The translations under genes and the position numbers were made by a program. DNA of 64,000 nt from an uncultured Polaribacter sp. Lineage in GTDB: Bacteria > Bacteroidota > Bacteroidia > Flavobacteriales > Flavobacteriaceae. Below are positions 34,620-43,779 of the stretch, piece by piece (position 1 is the first letter of the stretch; every line of letters starts with the position of its first letter). Where the stretch lies: assembly GCF_947495205.1 (NCBI RefSeq), contig NZ_CANLXV010000001.1:62001-126000 (forward strand). Reading direction: 5' to 3'. The notes under the pieces are model-generated. The model was given only the letters and a program-made list of their open reading frames with translations, made no database searches and was not told the origin of the DNA.

Positions 34620-35228
34620 ATGTACCAATTTTTTTTTAAAAGATTTTTTGACGTAATTATAGCATTAGGTTGTCTCCTATTATTTTTGCCATTGCTATTA
34701 GTTATTTATATAATACTTCTAGTAACTACAAAAGGAACTCCGTTTTTCTCACAAGACAGACCTGGCAAAAATGATAAAATATTTAAGGTTTATAAGTTTA
34801 GAACCATGAATACTAAAAAAGATTTGGATGGCAATTTACTACCTGATAAAGATCGATTAACCAAAATAGGCATGCTATTAAGAAAAACATCTTTAGATGA
34901 ATCTCCTCAGGTAATTAATGTTTTAAAAGGAGATATGAGTATTATTGGACCAAGACCTTTATTGCCAGAATATTTGTCTTTATACAATAAAGAGCAATTA
35001 AAAAGGCATCTTGTAAAACCAGGTATTACAGGTTGGGCACAAATAAATGGAAGAAACGCAATAAGCTGGAAACAGAAATTTGAATATGATATTTGGTACA
35101 CTAAAAATTTATCATTTCAGTTAGATTTTAAAATATTTTTAATTACAGTTGGTAAAGTATTTAAATCTGAAAATATTAATGAACAAGGGCAAGCAACAGC
35201 TGCAAAATTTCGAGGAAACATCTCGTAA
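34620..35228 (+). CDS. pglC: PglC-type phosphosugar transferase
   Basis: This 202-residue monotopic enzyme starts FFKRFFDVIIALGCLLLFLPL (re-entrant membrane helix) and carries the KVYKFRTM motif, the catalytic Asp-Glu pair in KTSLDESPQ, and DMSIIGPRPLL and PGITGWAQINGRN. Short enzymes of this type move a phospho-sugar, such as UDP-diNAcBac, onto undecaprenyl phosphate to start a glycan. It follows the acyltransferase by 32 bp and precedes the aminotransferase, giving the D-C-E gene set of bacillosamine initiation modules. The sugar specificity is inferred from context. Confidence 0.92.
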   Translation: MYQFFFKRFFDVIIALGCLLLFLPLLLVIYIILLVTTKGTPFFSQDRPGKNDKIFKVYKFRTMNTKKDLDGNLLPDKDRLTKIGMLLRKTSLDESPQVINVLKGDMSIIGPRPLLPEYLSLYNKEQLKRHLVKPGITGWAQINGRNAISWKQKFEYDIWYTKNLSFQLDFKIFLITVGKVFKSENINEQGQATAAKFRGNIS

Positions 35229-35288
35229 AACAGTGTAAGTTTTTACTGTTTAAACCGACTGATTTTAAGTAAATAAAGTATAAATAAA

Positions 35289-36488
35289 ATGGAGTTAAAT
35301 AAAATTTTAGGAATTTCTGATCCGCTAAACGCCATGGGTTCTAAGTCTTCAAAAAATGCAAAAATTTGGTTGTCTTCTCCTCATATGGGAGGTACTGAAA
35401 TGAAGTATATAAAAGAAGCTTTTAACACAAATTGGATAGCTCCGCTTGGTAAAAATGTAGATGAATTTGAAAATACTTTAAAAGAAGAATTAGGTGGTAA
35501 AAAAGAAGTTGTTGCGCTTTCTTCTGGCACAGCTGCACTTCATTTATCTTTAATAATGGCAAACATAAAAGATGGTGATGAAGTACTTTGCCAAAGTTTT
35601 ACTTTTTCTGCCACAGTAAACCCAATTATTTATCAAAGAGCTACGCCTATTTTTGTAGATTCAGAAGAAGATACTTGGGGTATGTCTCCAATACACCTAG
35701 AAACAGCTATAAAAGATCGCATTGCAATTGGTAAAAAACCAAAAGCTATTATGGTAGTTCACCTGTATGGAATGCCAATAAAAATTGAAGAAATAAGTAC
35801 TATTGCCAAAAAATATAACATTACGTTAATTGAAGACGCAGCCGCTGCATTAGGTGCTACATATAACGGACAAAAATGCGGTACTTTTGGAGATTTTGGA
35901 GTAATTTCTTTCAACGGAAATAAAATTATAACCACTTCTGGAGGTGGCACTCTAATTTGTAATAACAAAAAAGAAAAAGAAAAAATTATTTTTCTGGCAA
36001 CTCAAGCTAGAGATAATGCACCACATTATGAACACTCTACTATAGGTTACAATTATAGATTAAGTAATATACTAGCAGGAATTGGAAGAGGACAAATGGA
36101 AGTTTTGAATGCTCATATTGCTAAAAGAAGAGACAACCATAGTTTTTATCAAAAATTATTCGAAAACATTAATGAGGTTGATCTTTTTAAAGAACCCAAT
36201 AGTGCACACTTTTCAAACCACTGGCTAAGTGTTATTCTAATAAAAGAAAACAGCAAATTTAATAGAAAAATGCTAAATGAACACCTGGCAGAAAAAAACA
36301 TAGAAACAAGACCTTTATGGAAACCTATGCACATGCAACCTGTATTTAATTCCTACCCATATTATGGTGAAAACGTTTCTGAAACACTTTTTGCAAACGG
36401 ACTTTGTTTACCCTCTGGCTCTAACCTTTTAGAAGAAGATAGAAAAACAATTGCAGAACAAATTACACAATATTTTAAACCTGAATAA
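35289..36488 (+). CDS. pglE: PglE/DegT-type sugar aminotransferase
   Basis: This PLP enzyme of the DegT/DnrJ/EryC1 family has ALSSGTAALHLSLIMA, EDAAAALGATYNGQKCG, and the Schiff-base Lys in SFNGNKIITTSGGG. In bacillosamine synthesis it adds the 4-amino group to a UDP-4-keto-6-deoxy sugar, the step before N-acylation by the PglD-type enzyme. The 399 residues fit. A partner dehydratase (PglF type) is not in the window. No clear terminator follows. Confidence 0.92.
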   Translation: MELNKILGISDPLNAMGSKSSKNAKIWLSSPHMGGTEMKYIKEAFNTNWIAPLGKNVDEFENTLKEELGGKKEVVALSSGTAALHLSLIMANIKDGDEVLCQSFTFSATVNPIIYQRATPIFVDSEEDTWGMSPIHLETAIKDRIAIGKKPKAIMVVHLYGMPIKIEEISTIAKKYNITLIEDAAAALGATYNGQKCGTFGDFGVISFNGNKIITTSGGGTLICNNKKEKEKIIFLATQARDNAPHYEHSTIGYNYRLSNILAGIGRGQMEVLNAHIAKRRDNHSFYQKLFENINEVDLFKEPNSAHFSNHWLSVILIKENSKFNRKMLNEHLAEKNIETRPLWKPMHMQPVFNSYPYYGENVSETLFANGLCLPSGSNLLEEDRKTIAEQITQYFKPE

Positions 36489-36702
36489 AAAAAACTTCTC
36501 TTTAAAAGGGATAAAAATGATACCTAAATAACCTGTTGTATATTTTTATAAAATTGTGCCAATTCTAGTGAGTTTTAAAATAATTAAGATTTGTATCATA
36601 AATAAAAATTTTAACGGCTAAATTAATGCTTTGTCTCGTTTTTTTATTGCTGAAGTTCGCAACAAATAAAAATTTAAATTAAGTTACACTATTGGTTAAT
36701 AA

Positions 36703-37725
36703 CTATAATAAATCTCTTAACCTAATAGCCGCATTTTCTGCAGTAATATCTCTTTGTGGTGTACCAAACATCTCATAACCCACCATAAATTTCTTAACGG
36801 TTGCACTTCTTAACAAAGGCGGATAAAAACTCATGTGAAAATGCCAATGTGCATTACTTTCTCCGTTTGTTGGCGCTTGATGTATACCACTAGAATAAGG
36901 AAAAGATGTGTTAAACAATTTATCGTACGTTTTTGTAATAACAGCAATAGCTTCTGCAAAATTTTCTGACTCAGTATTACTTAATTCTGTAAGATCTTTT
37001 TTTGCTTTTTTAGGTGCAATCATGGTTTCAAAAGGCCAAATTGCCCAAAAAGGTACAAGTACTACAAAGTCTTTATTCTGAAAAATAATACGTTCTTTTA
37101 CCTTTAATTCTTGTTGAATATAATCTTCTAAAAGACTCGTTTTATTTTTCGTGAAATAATATTTTTGCTGTTTGTCTTTTTTAACTACCTCATTTGGTAA
37201 AGTAGACTGACTCCAAATTTGACCATGAGGATGTGGATTACTGCAACCCATAACAGCTCCTTTATTTTCAAAAATTTGTACGTAATTTATGCTTTCATTT
37301 TTGCCTAAATCTAAATATTCTTTTTGCCAAACATGTACCACTTTCTTTATATCTGCAACCTCCATATCTGCCAAACTTTTAGAATGATCTGGACTAAAAC
37401 AAATTACTTTACAAATACCAGTTTCACTTCTAGCTTGTAATAAATTATCATCTTTAACAAAAGTAGGCGATTCTTTTTGTAGCGCTCCAAAATCGTTTGT
37501 AAATACAAAAACGTCTTTATAATCTGGGTTTACTTCTCCGTTAACTCTGGTATTTGTTGCGCATAAATAGCAAGTATTATCATAAGAAGGTCTTTTCTCT
37601 GTAGAAATTTCTTCGTTTTGACCTTGCCAAGGTCGTTTTGCTCTGTGTGGAGAAACTAAAACCCATTCACCTGTTAAAATATTTAATCTTTTATGCGAAT
37701 AATCTTGTAAATTATTGTCTTTCAT
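36703..37725 (-). CDS. galT: UDP-glucose--hexose-1-phosphate uridylyltransferase
   Basis: The enzyme swaps UMP between UDP-glucose and galactose 1-phosphate in the Leloir pathway. The active-site motif GCSNPHPHGQIW, with the nucleophilic His, is near residue 157; the zinc-type Cys pair CYLCATNTR is near 52. The 340 residues fit the family. It is the last gene of galM-galK-galT, 17 bp after galK. Confidence 0.96.
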   Translation of the reverse strand: MKDNNLQDYSHKRLNILTGEWVLVSPHRAKRPWQGQNEEISTEKRPSYDNTCYLCATNTRVNGEVNPDYKDVFVFTNDFGALQKESPTFVKDDNLLQARSETGICKVICFSPDHSKSLADMEVADIKKVVHVWQKEYLDLGKNESINYVQIFENKGAVMGCSNPHPHGQIWSQSTLPNEVVKKDKQQKYYFTKNKTSLLEDYIQQELKVKERIIFQNKDFVVLVPFWAIWPFETMIAPKKAKKDLTELSNTESENFAEAIAVITKTYDKLFNTSFPYSSGIHQAPTNGESNAHWHFHMSFYPPLLRSATVKKFMVGYEMFGTPQRDITAENAAIRLRDLL

Positions 37726-37742
37726 GTTTGCAGTTTTAAAGC

Positions 37743-38888
37743 TTATTCAACCAAATGTGTACCTGTTGCTAATTTCACAAAATATACCGTACAATCTTTG
37801 TTAAATTCTTTTTTATACGCTTTAGATGTTGTTGATATAAAATTTGCTGTGCTATCATTTTCAATTAAATTAATAGTACAACCACCAAAGCCACCACCCA
37901 TCATTCTTGCTCCTAACACATTTTTATCTTTTTTTGCTTGATCTACCAAAAAATCTAACTCTTTACAGCTTACTTTATATTGGTTTTGTAAACCGTTATG
38001 TGAAGCGTATATAAGTTTCCCTAATTTTTGTAAATTATTATTTTCAATTGCTTTGGCAGCCTTTTGTGTTCTTTCTATTTCTTGAATTACATACAAGGCT
38101 TTTTGATAATTTTCTGGTGTAAGCAATGCTTCAATTTTTTGCAAATCTCTTTCTGTAGCTTCTCTTAAAGTTGTTATATTTAAAAGTTTTGCTACTTTTT
38201 CGCAAGCAGCACGTCTATCATTATATGCGCTATCAGACAAACTATGCTTTACATTTGTATTTATTAAAACAAATTGATGATTTTTAAAATCAATCTCATA
38301 AGATTTTGCTTTAATAGATTTACAATCTAAAAGTAAAGCGTTGTTTTTAGCGCCAAACATACTTGCATATTGATCCATAATTCCACATTTTACACCCACA
38401 AAATTATGTTCTGCTTTTTGCGAAATAAAAATCATTTCAGTTTTTGTTAAACCCAAATTAAATACTTCATTTAAACCAAAAACAACTCCATTTTCTAGCG
38501 CTGCAGAAGAAGACATGCCAGAACCTGCAGGTATATTGCCTTTTACTACAATATTAAAATTATCTAAATGCTTATTTTCTTTTTGTAATTCTGCTATAAC
38601 GCCAAAAACATAATTAGCCCAAGCAACTTGTTTAGATGGTTTTAAGTTATTTAACTCAAATGTTATACTGCTATTTAAATCTAGGGCAATTGCGTTGCTT
38701 TTGTTGGTATTACTTTTGCCAATTGCAACAACAATACCCAAATTTACAGCTGCAGGAAAAACAAAACCACCATTATAATCTGTGTGTTCTCCTATAATAT
38801 TTATTCGTCCTGGAGAAAAAACCAAAATGGGTTCACTTTTAAACTTATTTATATAAGCCTGTTTTGCATCTTTTGTAATTAAACTCAT
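37743..38888 (-). CDS. galK: galactokinase
   Basis: This GHMP kinase phosphorylates galactose at C1. The galactokinase signature PGRINIIGEHTDYNGG is near residue 26, the ATP loop GSGMSSSAALE near 120, and the third GHMP motif GARMMGGGFGGC near 335. The stop codon is 17 bp before galT, and the gene starts 1 bp after galM, so the three are one operon. Confidence 0.96.
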   Translation of the reverse strand: MSLITKDAKQAYINKFKSEPILVFSPGRINIIGEHTDYNGGFVFPAAVNLGIVVAIGKSNTNKSNAIALDLNSSITFELNNLKPSKQVAWANYVFGVIAELQKENKHLDNFNIVVKGNIPAGSGMSSSAALENGVVFGLNEVFNLGLTKTEMIFISQKAEHNFVGVKCGIMDQYASMFGAKNNALLLDCKSIKAKSYEIDFKNHQFVLINTNVKHSLSDSAYNDRRAACEKVAKLLNITTLREATERDLQKIEALLTPENYQKALYVIQEIERTQKAAKAIENNNLQKLGKLIYASHNGLQNQYKVSCKELDFLVDQAKKDKNVLGARMMGGGFGGCTINLIENDSTANFISTTSKAYKKEFNKDCTVYFVKLATGTHLVE

Positions 38889-38889
38889 A

Positions 38890-39771
38890 TTAATCTATTA
38901 ATTGTAAAGACCAATTTACTGTATAATTTTTCTCAGGTTCTAAAATGGTTAAGCTTGTTTTATTATGCAATGCATTAGATGGGCCTGTTTGTGGTTCTAA
39001 AGCAACTCTTTTTCTATCTGGTGGCGTGTACATTTGTAAGAATGCATTTTTAGCATCAGAATTTATCAAAAGCTTGTAATCTGGGGTTATAAATTTAACT
39101 TTAGTATCTGTTAAATAAAAACAATCGTCAAATGTTTTGTGCTTAAAATGTATAGGCGCTGTTATTTGTTTATCAATAACATCAACAGCAATTAACCTAT
39201 CATTTAATTTAGATTGTTTGTTACTTTTAAAATCAACAAAACTTTTGTCTAAATTACTAGATTCAAAATAAGGATGCCAACCTAAAAAGAATGGAAAATT
39301 GGTATTATCAAGATTAGTAACTTGCATTTTTAAGGTTAAACTTGTAGCAGATAAAGTGTATATTAAATCGATTTTATATAAAAACGGAAAACTGCTTTCT
39401 TTTTTTTCTGGTTGATAACAAAGTTTAAGCACCATTGCTTCATTTTGATGTTCTTTTGAAACAAATTCAAATTTCTTATCGAAAACTACACCATGTAACG
39501 CATTATTATTTTCTGTATCATTACAGGGCACTTGATATTCTTTATCTTTAAAAGTGTATTTGCCGTCTTCTATTCTACCAGGAAAAGGAAACAAAATAGA
39601 AGAAGCGTAGTTTACCTTGTAATTTTTGCTTATATCTTTAATAATTAGTTTCTTATTTAAAACCAACTCTTGTAAACTAGCACCATTTACTAAGTTAATA
39701 ATTGCCCTAGAATTCTTGTTTTGTATTTCTATATGATTTTCTGCTTCGTCTAAAAAATGTATACTTGACAT
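38890..39771 (-). CDS. galM: aldose 1-epimerase family protein
   Basis: This 293-residue galactose-mutarotase-like protein has FPFPGRIEDGKYTFKDKEY, NALHGVVF with the first active His, and FLGWHPYFE with the second, and a late Glu in RVALEPQTGPSNA. It interconverts alpha and beta sugar anomers, feeding GalK. It leads the galM-galK-galT operon. Confidence 0.92.
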   Translation of the reverse strand: MSSIHFLDEAENHIEIQNKNSRAIINLVNGASLQELVLNKKLIIKDISKNYKVNYASSILFPFPGRIEDGKYTFKDKEYQVPCNDTENNNALHGVVFDKKFEFVSKEHQNEAMVLKLCYQPEKKESSFPFLYKIDLIYTLSATSLTLKMQVTNLDNTNFPFFLGWHPYFESSNLDKSFVDFKSNKQSKLNDRLIAVDVIDKQITAPIHFKHKTFDDCFYLTDTKVKFITPDYKLLINSDAKNAFLQMYTPPDRKRVALEPQTGPSNALHNKTSLTILEPEKNYTVNWSLQLID

Positions 39772-39895
39772 TGGTTTTATTTTAATTTTTTATTAAAAAA
39801 ATAAATTTTATTCTCTTTGATTATTTTGGTTAAAGATATTTATTAAATGTAATCATTTACCAAAAAAGTACGTAAAATATTATAGTTTTTTACAA

Positions 39896-39932
39896 TAAAA
39901 AACTCGGAGCTAAATGAATAGTCCGAGTTTTT
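39896..39932. terminator. intrinsic terminator of kdgK-kdgA
   Basis: AAAAACTCGGA pairs with TCCGAGTTTTT across a 13-base loop, 24 bp past the kdgA stop. Confidence 0.82.
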
Positions 39933-39955
39933 ATAGGTTAAAAAGTACTTTAAAA

Positions 39956-40624
39956 TTACTTTCTAAGTGCTTTAATTATGTCTAAAGCACCTTTTGTATT
40001 ACTTTCTATTGTTGCATAGTCAAAACTTCCATCGGCATTTTTTGCCATTAATTTAGACCCCATTCCAACGCAAGTTACACCTGCATTAAACCAACCTTCT
40101 AAATTTTCTTTTGTTGGAGATACACCACCTGTTGGCATAATAGAAGTCCATGGTTGTGGACCTTTAATACCTTTTACAAATTGTGGTCCATAAATGTCTC
40201 CAGGAAATAATTTAACGATTTCGCAACCTAATTCTTCTGCTCTAGCAATTTCTGTAAGTGTACCACAACCAGGAGACCATAAAACTTTTTTACGGTTACA
40301 TGCAATTGCAATATCTTCTCTTAAAACTGGTGTTACTATAAAGTTTGCGCCTAAAGCCATGTATAAAGAAGCGGCTGCACCATCTGTAACAGAACCAACA
40401 CCCATAATCATTCCTGGTAAGTTTTTAACTGCAAACTTTGTAAGTTCTCCAAAAACTTCATGAGCAAAATCTCCACGAGCTGTAAATTCCATTAATCTTG
40501 CACCACCATCGTAACAAGCTTTAAGTACTTTTTTACTAACTTCTATATCATTATGAAAAAACAAAGGAACCATTCCTGTATCTTTCATTACTTGTGCTAC
40601 TTCTAATCTTGTATATTGAGCCAT
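39956..40624 (-). CDS. kdgA: 2-keto-3-deoxy-6-phosphogluconate aldolase
   Basis: The enzyme splits KDPG into pyruvate and glyceraldehyde 3-phosphate, the last step of alginate/uronate breakdown. The class I aldolase residues are present: Glu in ARLMEFTARGD, and the Schiff-base Lys in CEIVKLFPGDIYGP. The 222 residues fit the Eda family. The kdgK gene lies 79 bp upstream in the same direction. Confidence 0.95.
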   Translation of the reverse strand: MAQYTRLEVAQVMKDTGMVPLFFHNDIEVSKKVLKACYDGGARLMEFTARGDFAHEVFGELTKFAVKNLPGMIMGVGSVTDGAAASLYMALGANFIVTPVLREDIAIACNRKKVLWSPGCGTLTEIARAEELGCEIVKLFPGDIYGPQFVKGIKGPQPWTSIMPTGGVSPTKENLEGWFNAGVTCVGMGSKLMAKNADGSFDYATIESNTKGALDIIKALRK

Positions 40625-40703
40625 TTTTTTTAGTTTTAAAAGGTTGAGCTCTTATTCATTCATAAAAGCTCAACCTAATTAATTCAAATAATTTGATGTT
40701 TTT

Positions 40704-41750
40704 TTAACGTGCAACACGTCCAGAAGCATCACCTCCCATTAATTTTTCTACCTCTGCAACTGTTGCTAAGTTAGCATCTCCTTTAATAGTGTGTTTTAAG
40801 CAAGAAGCAGCAACTGCAAAATCTAATGCATGTTGGTCATCTTCTGGGAACTGTAATAATCCGTAAATTAAACCTCCCATAAAAGAATCTCCACCACCAA
40901 CTCTATCTACAATATCTGTAATTTGGTATTGACGCGTTTGAAACAATGTTTTACCATCATATAAAACACCTGCCCAAGTATTGTGAGAAGCAGAAATAGA
41001 ACCTCTTAAAGTAGTAATTACTTTTTTAGCTCTTGGAAATTTTTCCATCATTTGCTCACAAACAGATAAAAAAGCTTCTGCTTTTACGTTATGCCCTTCT
41101 GTTTGTACAGATATTCCTTCTGGCTTTATACCAAAATGCATTTCTGCATCTTCTTCGTTTCCTAAAACAATATCACAATAAGAAGTTAATTCTGTCATTA
41201 TTTTTTCTCTGTGCGCTGCGTCACAAAACTGCCAAAGTTTGGCTCTATAATTTAAATCTGTAGAAATTGTAATTCCTTTTGCGCTAGCGGCTTTTACAGC
41301 TTCTAAACAAACATCTGCAGCACCTTGAGAAATTGCTGGTGTAATACCTGTCCAGTGAAAAAACTCACAACCTTCAAAAACAGCGTCCCAATCTATCATA
41401 CCAGATTCTATTTCTGCAATTGCAGAATGCGCTCTGTCATAAACTACTTTAGAACCACGAGAAACTGCACCAGTTTCTAAGAAATAGATTCCTAAACGGT
41501 CTCCACCCCAAACAATTTTATTTGTATTTACGCCTCTTTTACGCATTTCCATCATGGCGCACTCTCCAATATCATTTTTTGGTAAACGCGTTACAAAATC
41601 TACATCTACACCGTAGTTTGCTAAAGAAACTGCTACATTAGATTCTCCACCACCGTAAACAACATCAAAATTATTTGCTTGTGAAAATCTTAAAAATCCT
41701 TGTGGAGCTAATCTTAACATAATTTCTCCAAACGTTACTACTTTACCCAT
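40704..41750 (-). CDS. kdgK: 2-keto-3-deoxygluconate kinase
   Basis: This PfkB-family kinase forms KDPG from KDG. It starts with GKVVTFGEIMLRLAPQGF, has YGGGESNVAVSLANYG, and the catalytic Asp lies in DRVGGGDSFMGGLIYG near residue 282. The 348 residues fit. It leads kdgK-kdgA and diverges from lacI across a 150-bp gap with two identical operators. Confidence 0.95.
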   Translation of the reverse strand: MGKVVTFGEIMLRLAPQGFLRFSQANNFDVVYGGGESNVAVSLANYGVDVDFVTRLPKNDIGECAMMEMRKRGVNTNKIVWGGDRLGIYFLETGAVSRGSKVVYDRAHSAIAEIESGMIDWDAVFEGCEFFHWTGITPAISQGAADVCLEAVKAASAKGITISTDLNYRAKLWQFCDAAHREKIMTELTSYCDIVLGNEEDAEMHFGIKPEGISVQTEGHNVKAEAFLSVCEQMMEKFPRAKKVITTLRGSISASHNTWAGVLYDGKTLFQTRQYQITDIVDRVGGGDSFMGGLIYGLLQFPEDDQHALDFAVAASCLKHTIKGDANLATVAEVEKLMGGDASGRVAR

Positions 41751-41784
41751 TTTAAATAAATTTTAATACTTTATAATTAATTGC

Positions 41785-41796
41785 TTAAACGTTTAA
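41785..41796. promoter_or_regulatory. LacI-type operator, kdgK side
   Basis: GCTTAAACGTTTAACC contains the perfect 12-bp palindrome TTAAACGTTTAA. It lies 35 bp before the kdgK start and matches the copy on the lacI side. Confidence 0.8.
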
Positions 41797-41840
41797 CCAT
41801 TTTACAAAAAGAAAATCAAAACCTATAAATAATTATTTGT

Positions 41841-41871
41841 TTTGATTATAACTGTTCAAACATTACATTTG
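41841..41871 (+). promoter_or_regulatory. lacI promoter
   Basis: TTTG at 41841-41844 and TACATTTG at 41864-41871 are 19 bases apart, an exact Bacteroidota -33/-7 layout. The -7 box directly abuts an operator, so the regulator probably represses itself. Confidence 0.65.
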
Positions 41872-41872
41872 T

Positions 41873-41884
41873 TTAAACGTTTAA
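41873..41884. promoter_or_regulatory. LacI-type operator, lacI side
   Basis: This is the palindrome TTAAACGTTTAA, extended to GTTTAAACGTTTAAGC. It sits 1 base after the lacI -7 box and 88 bp from the first operator, close to 8 helical turns, which would allow looping. Confidence 0.8.
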
Positions 41885-41900
41885 GCAAAGATATAAAAAA

Positions 41901-42932
41901 TTGGCAAACAAAAAGAAAACTACTATAAAAGATATTGCAAATGTGTTAAATATTTCTGCAGCAGCCGTTTCTAAAGCATTGCATAATAATCCTAGAATAA
42001 GCGATAAAACTAAAAAAGCGGTTTTACAGGTTGCTCAAAATTTAAATTACCAACCCAACCATTTAGCAAGTGCTTTAAGAAGTGGTAAAAGTAAATTAGT
42101 AGGTGTTATTGTACCTAAAACAAACAGTAATTTCTTTTCTGCCACAATACATAATATAGAAGAAGTTTTAAATGAAAAAGGTTATAACATTATTATAACA
42201 CAATCTAACGAATCTTATAAAAAAGAGTGTGCTAATATAGATGCACTTTTATTTACACAAGTAGATGGTATTATTGCTTCTATGGCAAATGAAACGATAG
42301 ACTTAAGTCATTTTCAAAAAATAAAAGATGCTGGTATTCCTTTAATTACTTTTGATAGAGGTGAAAACGATTTAAATGTAGATTATATTGGAATAGATGA
42401 TTATGAGAGCAGCCATAAAATTGTAAATCATTTAGTAGCACAAGATTGTAAAAGAATTGCCCATATTGGTGGTTTTAAAAGAACACGGATTTATAACAAT
42501 AGAATTAAAGGATATATAGATGCTTTAAAAAAACACAATTTACCTTTAGATAATGAATTATTAATAGAAAGTAGCCTAACTATAGAAGATGGAAGAGAGA
42601 AAATGCAACAACTATTAAATTTAACAAAAAAGCCAGATGCAGTTTATGTTGCAGGAGATTATGCTGCCTTAGGTGCATTGCAGGTTTTAAAAGAACAAAA
42701 TATAAAAATTCCTGAAGAAATTGCCTTGGTTGGTTTTGGCGATGAACCTTTTTCTAAAATGGTTACACCACCAATAACTAGTGTAAATCAGCATAGTTAC
42801 AAGATTGGAAGAATGGCAGCAAACACTTTTTTAAAATATGCAGAAAAGGATACATTTAAACAATCTTTACATAAACAAATTTTAGAATCTGCGTTAATTA
42901 TAAGAGAATCATCCAATAAAAAACCTCACTAA
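41901..42932 (+). CDS. LacI-family transcriptional regulator of the KDG genes
   Basis: The helix-turn-helix TTIKDIANVLNISAAAVSKA lies at residues 7-26 with the hinge YQPNHLASALRSGKSK, and a periplasmic-binding-type effector domain follows (VGVIVPKTNSNFFSATIHNI onwards). The 343 residues are full length. The start is a TTG (MANKKKTTIKD); no ATG is available before the helix. The two flanking operators indicate control of kdgK-kdgA and of itself, probably with KDG or a related uronate as effector. Confidence 0.93.
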   Translation: MANKKKTTIKDIANVLNISAAAVSKALHNNPRISDKTKKAVLQVAQNLNYQPNHLASALRSGKSKLVGVIVPKTNSNFFSATIHNIEEVLNEKGYNIIITQSNESYKKECANIDALLFTQVDGIIASMANETIDLSHFQKIKDAGIPLITFDRGENDLNVDYIGIDDYESSHKIVNHLVAQDCKRIAHIGGFKRTRIYNNRIKGYIDALKKHNLPLDNELLIESSLTIEDGREKMQQLLNLTKKPDAVYVAGDYAALGALQVLKEQNIKIPEEIALVGFGDEPFSKMVTPPITSVNQHSYKIGRMAANTFLKYAEKDTFKQSLHKQILESALIIRESSNKKPH

Positions 42933-42954
42933 ACTAAATTCAGTGAGGTTTTTT
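42918..42954. terminator. bidirectional terminator between lacI and the SDR gene
   Basis: AAAAACCTCACT pairs with AGTGAGGTTTTT. The left arm overlaps the last codons and stop of lacI; the other side serves the converging SDR gene. Confidence 0.85.
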
Positions 42955-42978
42955 AAATTAGTTCAAAAAAATATTCTT

Positions 42979-43743
42979 TTAGATTCCTAAAGCTTGTCCA
43001 CCACCAATTTGAATGGTTTCTGCTGTAATAAATGCAGCATCTTTACTAGCTAAAAAGGCTACAACACCAGCAACATCCTCTGGTTTACCTAATCTACCTA
43101 ACATAATATTGTTTGCCCAAGAAGCAAAAACTTCTGGTTTAGTTGCTTTAATTTGCGCATGAAATGGTGTGTCTATAGTTCCAGGAGAAACTGCATTTAC
43201 TCTAATACTATATTCTGCTAAATCCTTTGCTAATGCTCTTGTTATTGCATGTACACCTGCTTTAGAAGTTCCGTAAATTCCTGCTCCTGGTCCACCAGCA
43301 TTCCAACCTGCATTAGAAGTATAATTTATAATAGATGCATTATCGCTCTTTTTTAAGAAAGGTATGGCAGCTCTAGAGGCAAAAAAAACGGAGTCTAAAT
43401 TTAATGCCATTACAAATCTATAGAATTCAGTTGTCATTTCTTCAAAACGAGATCTACCACCTAAACCACCTGCATTATTTACAAGTACGTCTATTTTGCC
43501 GTATTTTTGTCCAATTTTATTAATATTAGCAGTTACGTCTTCTTCTTTGGTAACATCAAAACCATAATATTCTGCAGTAATTCCTGCTGCTGTTAATGCT
43601 GCTACTTTTTCTGTTCCAACATTATTTCGTAAACCATTTAAAATTACTGTGTAGCCATCTTTACCTAATCTTTTTGCTACTTCAAAACCTATACCTCCTG
43701 TAGCTCCTGTAATAACCGCTACTTTACTATTTGTGTTACTCAT
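42979..43743 (-). CDS. short-chain dehydrogenase, probable DEH (alginate monomer) reductase
   Basis: This 254-residue SDR has the Rossmann motif ITGATGGIGFEVAKRLG, NNAGGLGG, and the catalytic Ser in NYTSNAGW and YGTSKAG (Tyr-x-x-x-Lys). In alginate loci this position is taken by the reductase that turns 4-deoxy-5-hexoseulose uronate into 2-keto-3-deoxygluconate. The context supports that here: it is 36 bp downstream of a hexuronate-type transporter and near kdgK and kdgA. A generic 3-oxoacyl-type reductase is the alternative. Confidence 0.88.
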   Translation of the reverse strand: MSNTNSKVAVITGATGGIGFEVAKRLGKDGYTVILNGLRNNVGTEKVAALTAAGITAEYYGFDVTKEEDVTANINKIGQKYGKIDVLVNNAGGLGGRSRFEEMTTEFYRFVMALNLDSVFFASRAAIPFLKKSDNASIINYTSNAGWNAGGPGAGIYGTSKAGVHAITRALAKDLAEYSIRVNAVSPGTIDTPFHAQIKATKPEVFASWANNIMLGRLGKPEDVAGVVAFLASKDAAFITAETIQIGGGQALGI

Positions 43744-43779
43744 ATTATATAATTTATTCTTAGTTGTTTGTATTTTTTA

